64,000 nucleotides of DNA from Loripinus fragilis (taxonomy: Eukaryota; Mollusca; Bivalvia; Lucinida; Lucinidae): contig OZ026516.1 of the NCBI GenBank assembly GCA_964019695.1, forward strand, positions 97,340,368-97,404,367, read 5' to 3'. The position numbers were made by a program, and so were the translations under genes. Under the pieces are notes generated by a model, which saw nothing but the letters and a program-made list of their open reading frames with translations, was not told where the DNA came from and made no database searches. This document shows positions 12,667 to 22,394 of this stretch, piece after piece. The number at the start of each line of letters is the position of its first letter. The stretch's first letter is position 1.

Positions 12667-15600
12667 GTCATCCACATATAAGTCAGAGGAACATTTATTC
12701 AGAAAAGGCAGAAGATCATTAATGAAAATGAGAAATAGAATTGGACCTAATATGGAGCCCTGAGGTACTCCAGAAAGGACAGTTATAAAATCGGACAGTC
12801 CTTTTCCATACTTAATAGATTGCTGGCAGGAATTTAAATATGATTTAAACCATTGGATAGCCGAGGCATTGAATTTGTATAAAGCAAGGTTGTTCAGTAA
12901 AATGATGTGATCACTGAGAGCGCACCAACTATATCTCCCTTATCAATACAACTCATCCCGACTCTATAAGTTTGATGAAGGCTGTTTGGTCTGAACACTG
13001 ATTGATTGTCATTTCTTTTTATTCAATACGCCATTAGGTGATCATTAACATGTTTTTCGAAATAAAAAGAAATTGTAGGCACAATGGATAAAGGTCGGTA
13101 GTTACTAGGATCAGTTTTGTCACCATTTTTGTAAATTGGATGTGCTTTTGGCATTTTCATTTGTGAAGAAAAGTGACCAGTTTTGATGCTTTTATTGATA
13201 AAAGCTGCAAGTGATGGTGATATACAATGAGCAGCTAGCTTTATAATCCTTGAACCTAAACCATCTATACCTGTTGATTTGGCAGATTCTAATCTATGTT
13301 TACAAACGATACTACTTTTTCTGGATTTTTTGTGATTTTCAGGAGGGGTCCAGACCCTCATCCCCCACCCCCTCTGGATCCGCGCATGCATTTGATTACT
13401 GCCTGGAGTGAACAATCTGGCATGTTTTTAGATTTGATTCGTCTACTTTTTATAGGTTCGTGGTTATTTAGGTATTTCAGTACGTTTCCACAATTTTGTT
13501 TTGTCTGTTACAAAGTCATTTAGATTATTAGATAAATCAGAGATGAATGTGTTATCATTCGTCAAAAAAAAATAAAACTACGATACGAAGTAGCTTTATA
13601 TTTAGCTTTTAGGACCTTTGAATTTACTTTCCGAGTAAGACAAATTGGATAATGATCACTTAGTGATATACCAGATGTAAAACATTCAACTATTCTTTCT
13701 GGTTGCGTCGTATACACATTGATTAAGGTCATGACTCCAATAAATAAGAAGAAGGTCTAGTCTGTCCGAGTCCATTCCATCACTCGATCCCTGCAAACAT
13801 AGTGAGTGGGTATGATCAGGAAATATCACAATCACAAACTGCAGATAAAACCCATAGCCACACAATAATCACGTGACACCAGGAAGACAAACTAAGCAAA
13901 GCAACCAGCTCTCTCTTCCCCATCAAGATGATTGCAAAACAAGAATGGACATAATGTAACGTACAACAAAACATAGAATAATCACAGACTCCCACAATGG
14001 GAGTTACAAAAAAAAATAAACAACAAATCAACAATAACGGAACCACCGCTCTAAGAACGGACAGCAGCCAAAGTCACTGAGGGGCTTATATGCATTTTAC
14101 TGTTACCAAACCTTCGCCCTAGACTCTGCTGTAGTTAAAGTACAAGAAATGTTTAGCTTGCATGGAAGCCTTCTAACTATTGCAATGTATCATCCAATCA
14201 AATATGACGAAACATAAAAGTGCTCACCACTCACAGATAGTCAGAGCTAAAGAAAACCTCAAGTTGAGCCGCGGTGTGCCCAGCTACAGATAAGAATCAG
14301 GCACCAACCCATCGATTAAAGCTTTACGTCAGAGCGGTCATAGAGTCTGAGGCCTGACCAACCGTCGTGCAATCAAAGAGGAAACTATAACTATAAACCG
14401 TGATTGGGTTTAAAACCAGGAATGCAGACTGTCGCACGACATCCAAGTTATATCCTACCTTTTTATAACGTTTGATAATCTTTTTGGATTGATAAGTAAA
14501 ATTAGGTTTTCCAACAATTTTTTAATTTATAAACTAAATCATCATAAAATATAGGTTCTGATATGCCTTGTTGTAGAAGAGTATCAACGCAATGTTATAT
14601 TTCACAATTAACTCTGAGTGTTTGTGGTAGAATTTAGAAAATGCTTTTCGAATTTTATGACATTTATATAACCTTGTTTTAATACTTAGCAGTTAAAAAT
14701 AAATTTCTGTTGTTGAAGTCATTAACATTAGAACACACACTTGCAAAACGAATACGCTGTGAAATATATACACCAAAGGAAGGGGAGCGAGTAACATTTC
14801 CATCAAGAAATGGGAAATTTACTATTTCAAAATTAAAATCATCCCGTTTATCATAAATTTTAGAAGAAACAATGTCATTTGTTATGGACAAGTTCAAGTC
14901 CGAAAACGGAGCTTCAGTATCAGAAGAATTAGCCTTTTATTTAACTGAAGTTCAGTAGGATATATCTGAAAATTCTAGTATGCCTCTGACATTAAAAAAT
15001 TAATGCAGGCAATGTTAGAGCTAATTAGCTGTAGCGGACATATTTAGAGTAGATCGGGTTTTAATCAGATTGATAAACATGATCAATTAATGTAGTGTTC
15101 GATTGGCTCAGTTACCAGTTGAGTTAAATCTAACAGAATTATCAATTTAACCATTTGTTGTTAATTCTAGTATTTATGTCAATGTTAAAATCTCCCATAA
15201 GCAAGATTTCAAGACAAGATATCTGCGCTATGGAAATCGCAAGTGGGTATGATCAGGAAATACCATAATCAAACACCGCAGACGTGAGGAAGAGCCACAG
15301 AACTCTGACTGTCACAAGACTTCAGGAAGACAGTTAAAGCAAAGCAACCGTTTCTCTATTCCCCACCAAGATAATTACAAAACTAGAAGTACACAAAGTA
15401 CTGAATAACAAAACAACGGTCAAACACAGAACCCCACTACATACAACGGGAGCAACAATAAATCAACAAAAACAGAACGACTCAAGTGCAAATCCTGACA
15501 ATAGTTATAACAAGGTTAGCTTTAAAAAAAGCTTAGAACCATCGCATAGCGAATAAAAGTTACTAGACTAGAAAACATTTTAGTGTTTTAATTTTGCATT

Positions 15601-16744
15601 TGCTGAAACCACTCTTTTTCATTTGTTCATGCATTTCAAACTCTGAGTATGTTTTGTTTTAGTTAACTATTTGTATGCACTAAGTTCTGAATAGGTGATC
15701 CATTGAAAGCAATTAAAACAGAAATATGCACATTCCAATAAAACTCTAATAGTGCAAACACTGAATTATGGTAGAGTTCACCCCAAGCATACATTTTAGC
15801 AGTGCATGTATGTATCCCTATTCCTAAATCTAAATCTAATTAACGAGGCATGCGCATAAAACCTTGGGGCATATTGAAACAGATCCGTCTAAATCTGAGA
15901 ATTACGTCACACTTTACGGATAATATCCAAAGGCCCCATGTCTCCAGGGTTAATTGTTGTAAAAAAAAAGAAGCTTAGAACTATCGCATAGCGCATTATT
16001 GTAACTAGACAACACATTTAATAGTTTTAAATTTGCATTTTCTATAGTCACTATAATCACGCATTTCTTTGACTTGGGAACGTTTTTGAAGTACACACGG
16101 ATTAAAGGCAGAACCGGAAGTACACCTCTGTGGGGAGTTTGATTTCGTCACGCCAAGAATATTTGTCTGGTTCCCTCCCCTAGATCTACCTATTTAGGGT
16201 CAGGTATATGCTAATCCATATAGTCAAAATCTTGACCATCAACGAGAACTAGGGATAGGTGTGATCTAGGGTAAGTAACTCTTAACTGTGAAAAAATGGC
16301 GCGGATAATCGAGCAGATGATTTATGAGAGCTTTAGATACAATAAAATCAACCAAATTAGAGGCAGGAATCCGGTATCTCAATGTGTATTTGTTTTTTCG
16401 CAAAAATCGCTTTGCTTTAGTGATTAAAATTTACAAAATATCGTAACTGTCCAACAGTTTGCAACTCACGCTGAACTTGAAACGTAATAGGCCATCTCAT
16501 TGGTCGATCAGGTTACTAATCACAGCCAATGATAGAATACGGGATACCTGTTGTCAAATTAAGACGAAAACAGGGCACCAGTTTACAAGAATATCCGAAT
16601 TTACTCCAGTGGGGAATTTGGGTTCCAGCTCAGAGGAGTAGATCTCTTTACGACCTTTCATTTTCAGAAGCAAGCCAGTATCCAGGGAAGCGTACTAACG
16701 TAGTAATGGCATATACCTGGTGGTGGCCCTTTTGGCTCTGACAT
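6708..16744 (-). CDS. BRI3-like: BRI3-like (brain protein I3) gene, three coding exons, 136 aa
   Basis: Joined coding sequence: 16744-16717, 11361-11111 and 6839-6708, all minus strand (28 + 251 + 132 nt = 137 codons including TAA). The protein has a Pro/Tyr/Gly/Gln-rich N-terminus with repeated GYPPPGQP units (residues about 10-60), then a short Thr/Ser/Val stretch, then GGCRACGGGVIEDSF with a first Cys pair. A hydrophobic segment (VCGICLAIWFFPLGILCCF, about residues 100-120) follows, and the end is KKCANCGARFG with a second Cys pair. This order matches the BRI3 family (small endosomal/lysosomal membrane proteins, about 125 aa in vertebrates); the exact cellular role is not well defined. Both introns are GT-AG and the phases fit (phase 1, then phase 0). 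No in-frame stop is present. The 4.3- and 5.4-kb introns are filled with repeats. Only transcription start, UTRs and possible alternative exons are unseen. The family assignment rests on the conserved C-terminal half. Confidence 0.87.
6890..8530. repeat. Dispersed repeat L, copy 1 (BRI3-like intron 2)
   Basis: Collinear with 62815-63915: GATTATTGCCCATAAATG, AAAAATATGAGTTGAAAACT, TTGTAGTTTTACATT, ATGTATTTAGATGAATAC, CCTAAACCTTAAGGTCCTGG and AAAATTTGGGCAGATTCATT. Interrupted by TTAA-type MITE copy 1 (7267-7641). Origin unknown. Confidence 0.75.
7267..7641. mobile_element. TTAA-type MITE, copy 1 (BRI3-like intron 2)
   Basis: TTAA at both ends; inverted ends AGCTGCATAATCTGTAAC and GTTACAGAGTATGCAGCT. 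The interior shares TATTTCAAGAACACAG, ATTATTGGAGG-ACGCAAAT and TTCATGCAGTTTTCAGCT with two other copies (10404, 18522). Confidence 0.85.
8531..10403. other. BRI3-like intron 2, no other feature recognised
   Basis: Contains a C-run at 8560-8571 and a possible MITE fragment near 8655-8755 (GAGACTGCGCGTATG, TTTCATGTGGTGGCTC). The 67-codon minus ORF at 9.0-9.2 kb has no support. Confidence 0.45.
10404..10774. mobile_element. TTAA-type MITE, copy 2 (BRI3-like intron 2, opposite orientation)
   Basis: TTAA-AGAGACTAAGTCTGCAAC at the left and GTTACAGACTATGCAGCT-TTAA at the right. The interior is the reverse complement of copy 1. Confidence 0.85.
11111..11361 (-). CDS. BRI3-like: BRI3-like coding exon 2 (GYPPPGQP repeats)
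   Basis: The acceptor is TTTTTCTAG at 11370-11362 and the donor GGG|GTAAGT is at 11110. The exon encodes five near-identical GYPPPGQ-type units in tandem (about 11340-11230 on the plus strand), then a Tyr/Pro stretch, a TNTSSVVV motif, and the first Cys pair, CRAC. The repeated units are almost identical at DNA level (24-bp period), so repeat number may vary between alleles. Two antisense or off-frame ORFs over this exon are shadows of the repeat. Confidence 0.87.
11401..11615. mobile_element. MITE H, copy 1 (ACAGTAAAACCTG ends), beside BRI3-like exon 2
   Basis: TACTGCAGTAAAACCTGTG at the left and ACAAGTCTTACTGTAT at the right. The central hairpin GTATTGCAGAATGCTC/GAGCATTCTGCAATA is at 11489-11525. 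A half copy is at 11865-12000 and a full one at 60446. Confidence 0.8.
11865..12000. mobile_element. MITE H, half copy
   Basis: TGTCGAAAGTATTGCAGGAT, hairpin partner GAGCATTATGCAATGC, TTGAAAACCAAATTTTGG, and end TGTTTTCCTGTAT. It bounds the LINE RT fragment at 11996. Confidence 0.72.
12603..12666. repeat. (TTG)n microsatellite, about 20 units
   Basis: Almost pure GTT/TTG run with one CA interruption. On the minus strand it reads (ACA)n directly after the LINE YVDD codons, encoding poly-Thr. The long Val run on the plus strand is a shadow of it. Confidence 0.95.
12790..12980 (-). other. LINE RT middle region, highly decayed
   Basis: Fits between RT N-terminus and palm of the LINE at 13.76-12.0 kb (SMEKDCPIL-type and ALSVITSFY-type residues in shifting frames). 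Confidence 0.5.
13800..14950 (-). mobile_element. LINE C-terminal ORF fragment plus 3' tail
   Basis: A 72-codon open stretch (14897-14679) reads IYDKRDDFNFEIVNFPFLDG and SFGVYISQRIRFASVCSNVNDF. This resembles the C-terminal region of RT-bearing proteins common in marine invertebrate genomes (recalled). Decayed continuation at 14.6-14.4 kb includes LLQQGISEP and a RQSA-type block. It then passes into the 0.5-kb tail (14.28-13.80 kb) that recurs alone elsewhere in the window. This copy shows that the widespread 0.5-kb repeat is the 3' end of this LINE. Confidence 0.7.
14990..15215 (-). pseudogene. LINE endonuclease fragment
   Basis: Minus strand reads ILLMGDFNIDI near 15.19 kb (the APE endonuclease GDFN motif), then DLTQLVTEPIEHYI, then a LIDHVY-like stretch near 15.08 kb, all typical of LINE endonucleases, with stops between them. 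The piece overlaps in content with the endonuclease C-terminus at 13.7 kb, so it probably comes from another copy. Confidence 0.65.
15240..15495 (-). mobile_element. LINE 3' tail, short copy
   Basis: Begins at the fixed end (GTGGGTATGATCAGGAAATA) and shares CACAATC/CTGCAGAC-type, AGGAAGA and CCCCACCAAGATAATT landmarks with the other tails. It stops after the AACAATAAATCAACA stretch. Confidence 0.7.
16717..16744 (-). CDS. BRI3-like: BRI3-like coding exon 1 (28-nt start exon)
   Basis: Reading down from 16744: ATG followed by codons for MSEPKGPPP, plus one nucleotide, then a GTATAT donor at 16716. The single leftover G joins the GG at the start of exon 2 to make GGG (Gly), which continues the Pro-rich run without a break. 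No other nearby ATG on this strand leads in frame to a donor of the right phase. The exon is far too short for an ORF search. The start is inferred from phase fit and from the Pro-rich context. The sequence upstream (16745-16860) is AT-rich and presumably holds 5' UTR or promoter, but no element can be named. Confidence 0.78.
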
Positions 16745-17067
16745 CTTCTTCAGCTTACACGCACTTCAAGGGAAATGTCTGCGAACAAATCAAAAAAAAT
16801 ATATAAATTTAATCTATATTATTATTTTTCCTTTTAAATAATACAATAAAAAACCGCCAAAGACGTTCAAATGTGAAAGTTCTCTACTTCTACATTTTGA
16901 CTGCTCGATTTGATCTATGTTTGTTTAAACGATTTCAAGTTCTACAACACTGCATTTATCATGTCAATACAAGAAATATCTTTAAAAATATATACGACGA
17001 AGTGAAAGAAAACATGTTTGATATGAGTTACATGATAAATAAAACGCAAACGACGCACATTTGATAT

Positions 17068-17300
17068 AGTAAGTGAGTATGATCAGGAAATACCACAATC
17101 ACAAACTGCAGACCAACCCATGGCACTACGAGGAAGAGCAACACAACAATTACCATGAGACGCATGAAGACATACTAACCAATGCAACTAGCTCTTCCCT
17201 CCCCATCAAGATGATTGCAAAACAAGAATGAACCCAAAGTAGCGCACAACAAAACACAGTACAACTACAGAGCCCCACAACGGGAGCAATCTTTTTTTTT
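17068..17300 (-). mobile_element. LINE 3' tail, short copy
   Basis: Starts at AGTGAGTATGATCAGGAAAT, followed by CACAATCACAAACTGCAGAC and CCCATCAAGATGATTGC. It ends near CAACGGGAGCAATC. Confidence 0.75.
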
Positions 17301-17401
17301 CGCTGTTTGTTGCGACTAGAATAAAACAATGGTTGTGTGCTACCTTAATAGTTTATCATGTTATCTATAAATCTTCCCTACGGAAGAATTTTCGTGCAGT
17401 A

Positions 17402-18290
17402 AAGTCAAATATATACTTAACGCCAGTAAAAACGCAACTTTTACAGTATAACCTTACCCGAGATTTAATGCTATTTTATCATTCAAATAAAATAAAAGCA
17501 TAAATCTATGGTCGCGATATCAAGCCAATACTCTTTTGGTGCAGATAGAGCAGTCCAGATAAGCCAAACTGTATTTTTTGATAAAGGAACACAACCCGAA
17601 CTTCAACACAAAAACTGCAAAATCACCTTATTAATATGGATATAAGATCCTCATTATGAATGGCTCTTTTGGATTCAAACTGTCGGAAAATTTCAACATT
17701 GCTCTACTTTCTATGCACATGCAACAGATTTTTTTTTTGTCTTGAAGTTTTGAGCTTCAAAAATGGCATCAAAGTTTCAGCATGAAAACCGGAAGTTAAC
17801 GAAAATGCGACACTTTCGACTGTAAATATTGCGATAAATGATAAGCATAGGTTGTGACCTTACAACATACGTATGCCAATTTTTAAATGATTCAGTTTAA
17901 TTAAAGCTTTGGTGATTTCTCGAATTTTGGGGAAAATTCACGAAAAATGAAATTTAAAACATAAATTTTAGGTCATTCCAGCAAAGTGAATTTTGTGTTG
18001 TAAACCGTTTTTCGGTTTGTTTGAGTGAAACGCAGTACTTGCACGCTGAAATTAAATAAAATTTCAAGATTGAATATGGTCACCAAAAAAAATTGATGAA
18101 TTTGTCATTTTTCACCAAAATTTTTGGCAGAAGTGTGCGATTGAGCTCACGTTTTGGTAAAACATTCTCCTACGTTAGGGACGCTTGTTAATACAAAGAC
18201 AAAGTGTATAAAGCTGATATTTATAGGAAAAATAACACTTGTACCAGTTGCGTTTTTAATGACTTTAAGTATATTTGCAGATATTATTGA
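17402..18290. mobile_element. Inverted-repeat element with TACTTAA-AAAAACGCAAC ends
   Basis: AAATATATACTTAACGCC...AAAAACGCAACTTTTACAG (17407-17443) pairs with GTACCAGTTGCGTTTTTAAT...TTAAGTATATTTG (18241-18276). The 0.8-kb interior is AT-rich and without a convincing ORF. Confidence 0.55.
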
Positions 18291-18521
18291 CATTTCTCGC
18301 GTTATAACTATCATACTTTCAGCGTCAACGTGAAAATTATGTTTAAAACTAAAGAAAAAGTGCAAAAATAAACATTTCATACAACCAAATCGCTTAATAG
18401 CACAATAACCATTTTATGACATGTACTTCCTTCCATACAGAGATCAGGTAAGCTTTTCTATGTCAACAATAATGATTTTCGCCAAACTTTCAAGCTAGAC
18501 TTTATCTTACGAACATAACCA

Positions 18522-18869
18522 TTAAAGCTGCATCGTCTGTAACTTTTGATCTCTTAATTTTTGAAATAATGTTTCTATAATTCAAGAACACAGTAAAAAA
18601 ATAAAATTCAGGTATACATTTTACCAATTTCGTAAATTATCAGTATAAAAACAACATCATTATGTTAAAAATTATTGGAGGTACGCAAATAATTACCAAC
18701 AAGAGAAAAAACACCTGTTTTTATAAGATAATTCACTTTTCATGCAGCTTTCAGCTATAGTGAACATATGTATTGTGAAAACTTAACTTAATTCTGCTTT
18801 TACAAATGATTTAAAAAGAAAAGAAAAATGTTCGAAAAATGTTCATAGTTGCAGACTTAGTCTCTTTAA
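18522..18869. mobile_element. TTAA-type MITE, copy 3
   Basis: TTAA-AGCTGCATCGTCTGTAAC at the left and GTTGCAGACTTAGTCTCT-TTAA at the right. Same interior as copy 1. Lies about 1.8 kb upstream of the BRI3-like start codon. Confidence 0.85.
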
Positions 18870-19016
18870 GAGTAAAACTATGCATGTGGTACGAACAACA
18901 CTTATAAGCAGACTATAGCTAGTATTATCCGGCAATGATGTTTTATTGATAAAATGCCAAGTTCGTGTGATGACACATATGTAATTAGCTTAATGTTCTA
19001 TTGCTTTTATGCCAGT

Positions 19017-19252
19017 AGCCAGTGCATGAGATTTCCAACAATTTGACACTTTGACAAATGTAGACTCAGACCAGCCTGTGCAGACTCCTTTTAAGCTTAG
19101 ACACACCAAATGACGTTCGGTCAGTAGCTTAACAATCATAAAATACTCAAGCGACAAGCAAAGGCTCTGATCAGACTGCGCGTATGCGCAGGCTGGTCTG
19201 AGTCTTTGCTGGTCGCACATACCACATTGTTGGAAATCTCATGCACTGGCTC
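19017..19252. mobile_element. MITE B, copy 3
   Basis: Inverted ends AGCCAGTGCATGAGATTTCC and complement. It includes GATCAGACTGCGCGTATGCG. The minus-strand 76-codon ORF here is a repeat shadow. Confidence 0.84.
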
Positions 19253-19299
19253 TTAATATACTGTATGTAAAAATGTTTGAGTTCTTGTTGCCATAGTGC

Positions 19300-19545
19300 T
19301 TAACCCTTAACGCGCCAAGCACAACAAAAGTCGTCTGCTTTCGTCGTCTGCTGAAATTTTACGACGCATCTTTGACAAACATAGTAGACTCAGGTCAGAC
19401 AAGGAACAGTCTGATCAGGGTCCAGAGTCCACATTGTTTGCCTCCATATCTACATCAGTCAACAATTGTTAGCAAATTATTAGCAACAGACGATTTGAGC
19501 AGACGACGTTCTCAGATACATTTTTGCTGGCACTTTAAGGGTTCA
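19300..19545. mobile_element. MITE E-like, copy 2
   Basis: CTTAACCCTTAACGCGCC at the left and CACTTTAAGGGTT at the right. Contains AAAGTCGTCTGC, GACTCAGGTCAGAC and AACAGTCTGATCAGGGTCC. Confidence 0.62.
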
Positions 19546-20254
19546 AAGCCCTTTACCTGATTGTGTCGTTTGCTGATAATTTTTGCAAACAGTTTGGACC
19601 CCAGCCTGATCTGGATCCAAACTGTTCGACACTGAAAGACTTTTTCTTGGTGTTCAAAGTTCATGGGACTAGCTAAGAGTTGAGTCTAAGTACTTTGAGT
19701 TAAAAGGACTTGGTTTATAAAAATGTTATAACAATACATGATTGTTATTTTTCTCATTTCATGAGAATGAGCCAGCTCTTGAGATCTTGATACTTATCGC
19801 ATATCAATCGGAAGACCTCGACCCTATTCGAGAGTCAAGTCTCGCATGTATGTAAGTCGTAATACTATGCATGAAAAAGCTGCATTTTATTAGCCGGAAC
19901 TGGCGTAAGGAAAATTAGTACTGTAGCATCTACTAAAATCAATTACAGAACACTCTTTAGTAAGGTTTAGGGGTTTCCAAATTAAATATCGCTATATCTT
20001 ATTGAGAAAAAAAACACACTAAGCTTCATTTTCGTTTGTTGTGGAGTGTTGTAACCGTTCTTTCGTTGCATTCAAACTTGTTATTGTGCCGGTATGGATT
20101 TGGCGACGTCTGCGTCACGTTATCAAAAGTAGATCCTCTATGTAGGCCTAAATCCGAGGTATGATTGGTCGAGGCAGTCTGATTAATCGCATATACGTTA
20201 AACATCTGTGGGACAATGCTCATATGAGGCCAAAAAAGACATTTGCTTTTCACC

Positions 20255-20680
20255 AAATTCTTCTTATTAGTTTATTAGAACAATGGCCCAAGTGATTAAG
20301 TCTGATATTAGTTTGACTTTTACCGTTGCTATGGTAACAAACATGGCTGCCAAATAGGCTGAAAATAAAAATTGACCATTTCGGAGCAAATTTGAGACGT
20401 TTGACAGAGCAATTAACAGAGAGCACAAGCATATACCAAAAAGATATTATAACAGATGATGAGAATTATCATGGCACACAATATATTAAAAGGTTTTTTT
20501 TTGGTATTTAGCTGTGCTGGTATCTAATTCTTAAAATTTCGGTCTCTAAAAGCTAAAAATGGCGATTTCTCTACTTTATGCCTATTTTGTCGGCCATTTT
20601 TGTTACCATAGCAACGGTAAAGTTTAAATAAATGCCGAAATTTTACACTCCAGTTATTCTTCTAATAAACCGATCAAAAG
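20255..20680. mobile_element. Inverted-repeat element with ACCGTTGCTATGGTAAC arms
   Basis: TTTTACCGTTGCTATGGTAA (20318) pairs with TTACCATAGCAACGGTAAAG (20603); outer TTCTTATTAGTTTATTAGAA pairs loosely with TTCTTCTAATAAAC near 20660. CATGGCTGCCAAAT/GTCGGCCATTTTT also mirror. Confidence 0.6.
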
Positions 20681-21411
20681 AAATTTATGAAAAGCAATTT
20701 TCAGTTTTTGGCTCCAAAGGGGACCAAATTAGCCCCTTAATGCACGTACCCCTTTTGCCATATGCCTTCATATACAACTACATCCTTACGAAAGCTTTGA
20801 CGAGACAGCGGGGATACTCAGGCTCGTATGAGACTTCGTTGCTCGTGTAATATGCGATGTAAAATACCAATATATCGTAAACTACGTGTAGCTTAAAGAA
20901 GAAAAAAACTTTCTTTTAAGTACCTTTAACATGCATGTTTACTGTTATACATGAACATTGTTAAAATAAGTGTGTACTAAGCTGAGCTGCCATCCTAAAG
21001 GAGTATGGTTTAAACTTACATTAGAACAACTCAAACAACTTGTGATAAATGCTAAACGTTTCTGTAGATATTCTGCAAATCAATGCACTCGAACAGAATA
21101 TAGCATTCATAGCAGTTGAAATGTTACATCAAAACAACTGGCAGTTAAGCTGCCACCAGATTTAATGTAAAGTTACATTCATTTTTAGAGTGTATAATTG
21201 AAAATATTAAAAAAAAATACTACATTATGATCGCAATCTATCCAAAGCAACTACTTTGACCTAACCAGCTACTTCGAGTTATCCATATTCGAACTGTCTA
21301 GAGCCAAATGTTTTGTCCAAATATAGACTAGATAAAAAAACTTTTATCAATGTCCCTTTCAACAAAATGAAAGCAAAGATCGTATCAAATAAACAAAAGT
21401 ACATAAAAAAT

Positions 21412-21618
21412 GAGACATGAGATTTCCAACAATGTGGTACAGATATGTGCGACCAGCAAGGTGCGCAGGCTGATCTGACTCTTTGCCAGTCGTATGAATA
21501 TGCTATAAGTGTTTAGCTACTGACCGAACACCGTTTGGAGTCTCTAAGCTTAATAGGAGGCTGAACAGGCTTGTCTGAGTCTACACTTGTCAAAATGCCA
21601 CACATGTCACGGCTCAGT
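21412..21618. mobile_element. MITE B, copy 4 (opposite orientation, shortened)
   Basis: CATGAGATTTCCAACAATGT at the left and CACATGTCACGGCTC at the right; internal order is reversed relative to copy 1. Confidence 0.75.
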
Positions 21619-21699
21619 TTACTATTACAAACCTTTGTCTCGCCTTTCTGTCTATCTTTATCTTTCAGGGTAGCTGAAACAAAGAAAAGGGTGGTCACT

Positions 21700-22150
21700 G
21701 GCCCCTAGATCATGTGTATTTTTTCTGATTTCTCATTAAAACATATATTGTAGGTGCTGAAAAGAAACGTCTCACTAAGGACCGTCTCAGTGAGACGGTT
21801 CTTTGAGCATCCAAAACAACATTAATGAGGCCCTGAAAGGGGGGGGGTCCCAGTATCCCATTTAATCATTTTGAAAAATATCCCATATCCCTAAAATAAA
21901 TATGGCAAATATCCCCAAAACTCAGAAAGCATTGTATCCCCATATCCCTAAAATTGATCCAACTATCCCGCCCTTTAAATATTTACTAAACTATCCCGTA
22001 TCCCTTTAAGTTTTGGGCCAATATCCCTGTATCCCTAAAAACCCTTCCAGGGCCTTATTAATGCTAAAAGTAATGGAATAGAAAATATTCACATTTACGG
22101 TCAAAATGTGTATTTGTCTGGACTGAATACACTGATAATGAAAACGCGGC
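21700..22150. repeat. Repeat I (GAGACGGTTC hairpin), copy 1, split by the TATCCC element
   Basis: TTTCTCATTAAAACATATAT, hairpin AGGACCGTCTCAGTGAGACG-GTTC (21778-21802) and CTTTGAGCATCCAAAAC. After the insert come GAAAATATTCACATTTACGG and TTTGTCTGGACTG. Copies: 25065-25200 (no perfect hairpin) and 63290-63475. Confidence 0.68.
21828..22056. mobile_element. 229-bp element with TATCCC motifs and a 7-bp target duplication
   Basis: Flanked by ATTAATG at 21821-21827 and 22057-22063. Inverted ends are AGGCCCTGAAAGGG and CCCTTCCAGGGCCT. The inside is a dense series of ATATCCC/TATCCC/CCCTAAAA motifs, plus a run of 9 G. It inserted into another repeat (family with the GAGACGGTTC hairpin). Confidence 0.82.
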
Positions 22151-22223
22151 AACTCTGTATACGACTGATCAGGGTCTCCATTGGCACTGCAAATAATATA
22201 GCACAGTAAGTAAATGTAATTAC

Positions 22224-22394
22224 CACCCTTACCAACTTTAGCACGAAATATCTCGTGCTGTGCGAGGTCTACACTGGTGTAGGTGGTATAAAATAGTTAT
22301 ACCATATTTGTCCAACTGTACGTAAGATAATCCACTCGCCAAAGCTCGTGGATTATCTCCACGTACAGGCGGACAACCCATGGTATAACTACTT
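22224..22394. repeat. Inverted-repeat element C, copy 2
   Basis: TACCACCCTTACCAACTTTA, then AGTTATACCAT-hairpin. Same order as copy 1. Confidence 0.8.

Larger units (their letters stand above)
11996..13760 (-). pseudogene. LINE (APE endonuclease/RT) fragment, frameshifted
   Basis: Read from high to low coordinates. The endonuclease C-terminus with the LSDHYPICLTRK motif lies at 13.68-13.62 kb. The RT N-terminus (STGIDGLGSRIIK, NYRPLSIVP) is at 13.28-13.06 kb. The RT palm has LSGVPQGSILGPILF at 12.78-12.72 kb and YVDD at 12678-12667. Thumb and C-terminal blocks (NIQKWSKQNKMNI; LNKLQKRVARIIL) lie at 12.56-12.0 kb. The order is that of APE-type non-LTR retrotransposons. Frameshifts occur between each block, one inside the microsatellite after YVDD. 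A short repeat interrupts it at 13.34-13.39 kb, and a MITE bounds it below 12.0 kb. Confidence 0.8.

Noticed and set aside
12455..12763. Plus-strand ORF with a long Val run
   Set aside because: Produced by the (TTG)n microsatellite; the minus strand carries the RT.
20632..20850. 72-codon ORF beginning beside an inverted repeat
   Set aside because: It starts within the right arm of the ACCGTTGCTATGG element and shows no motif or splice context.
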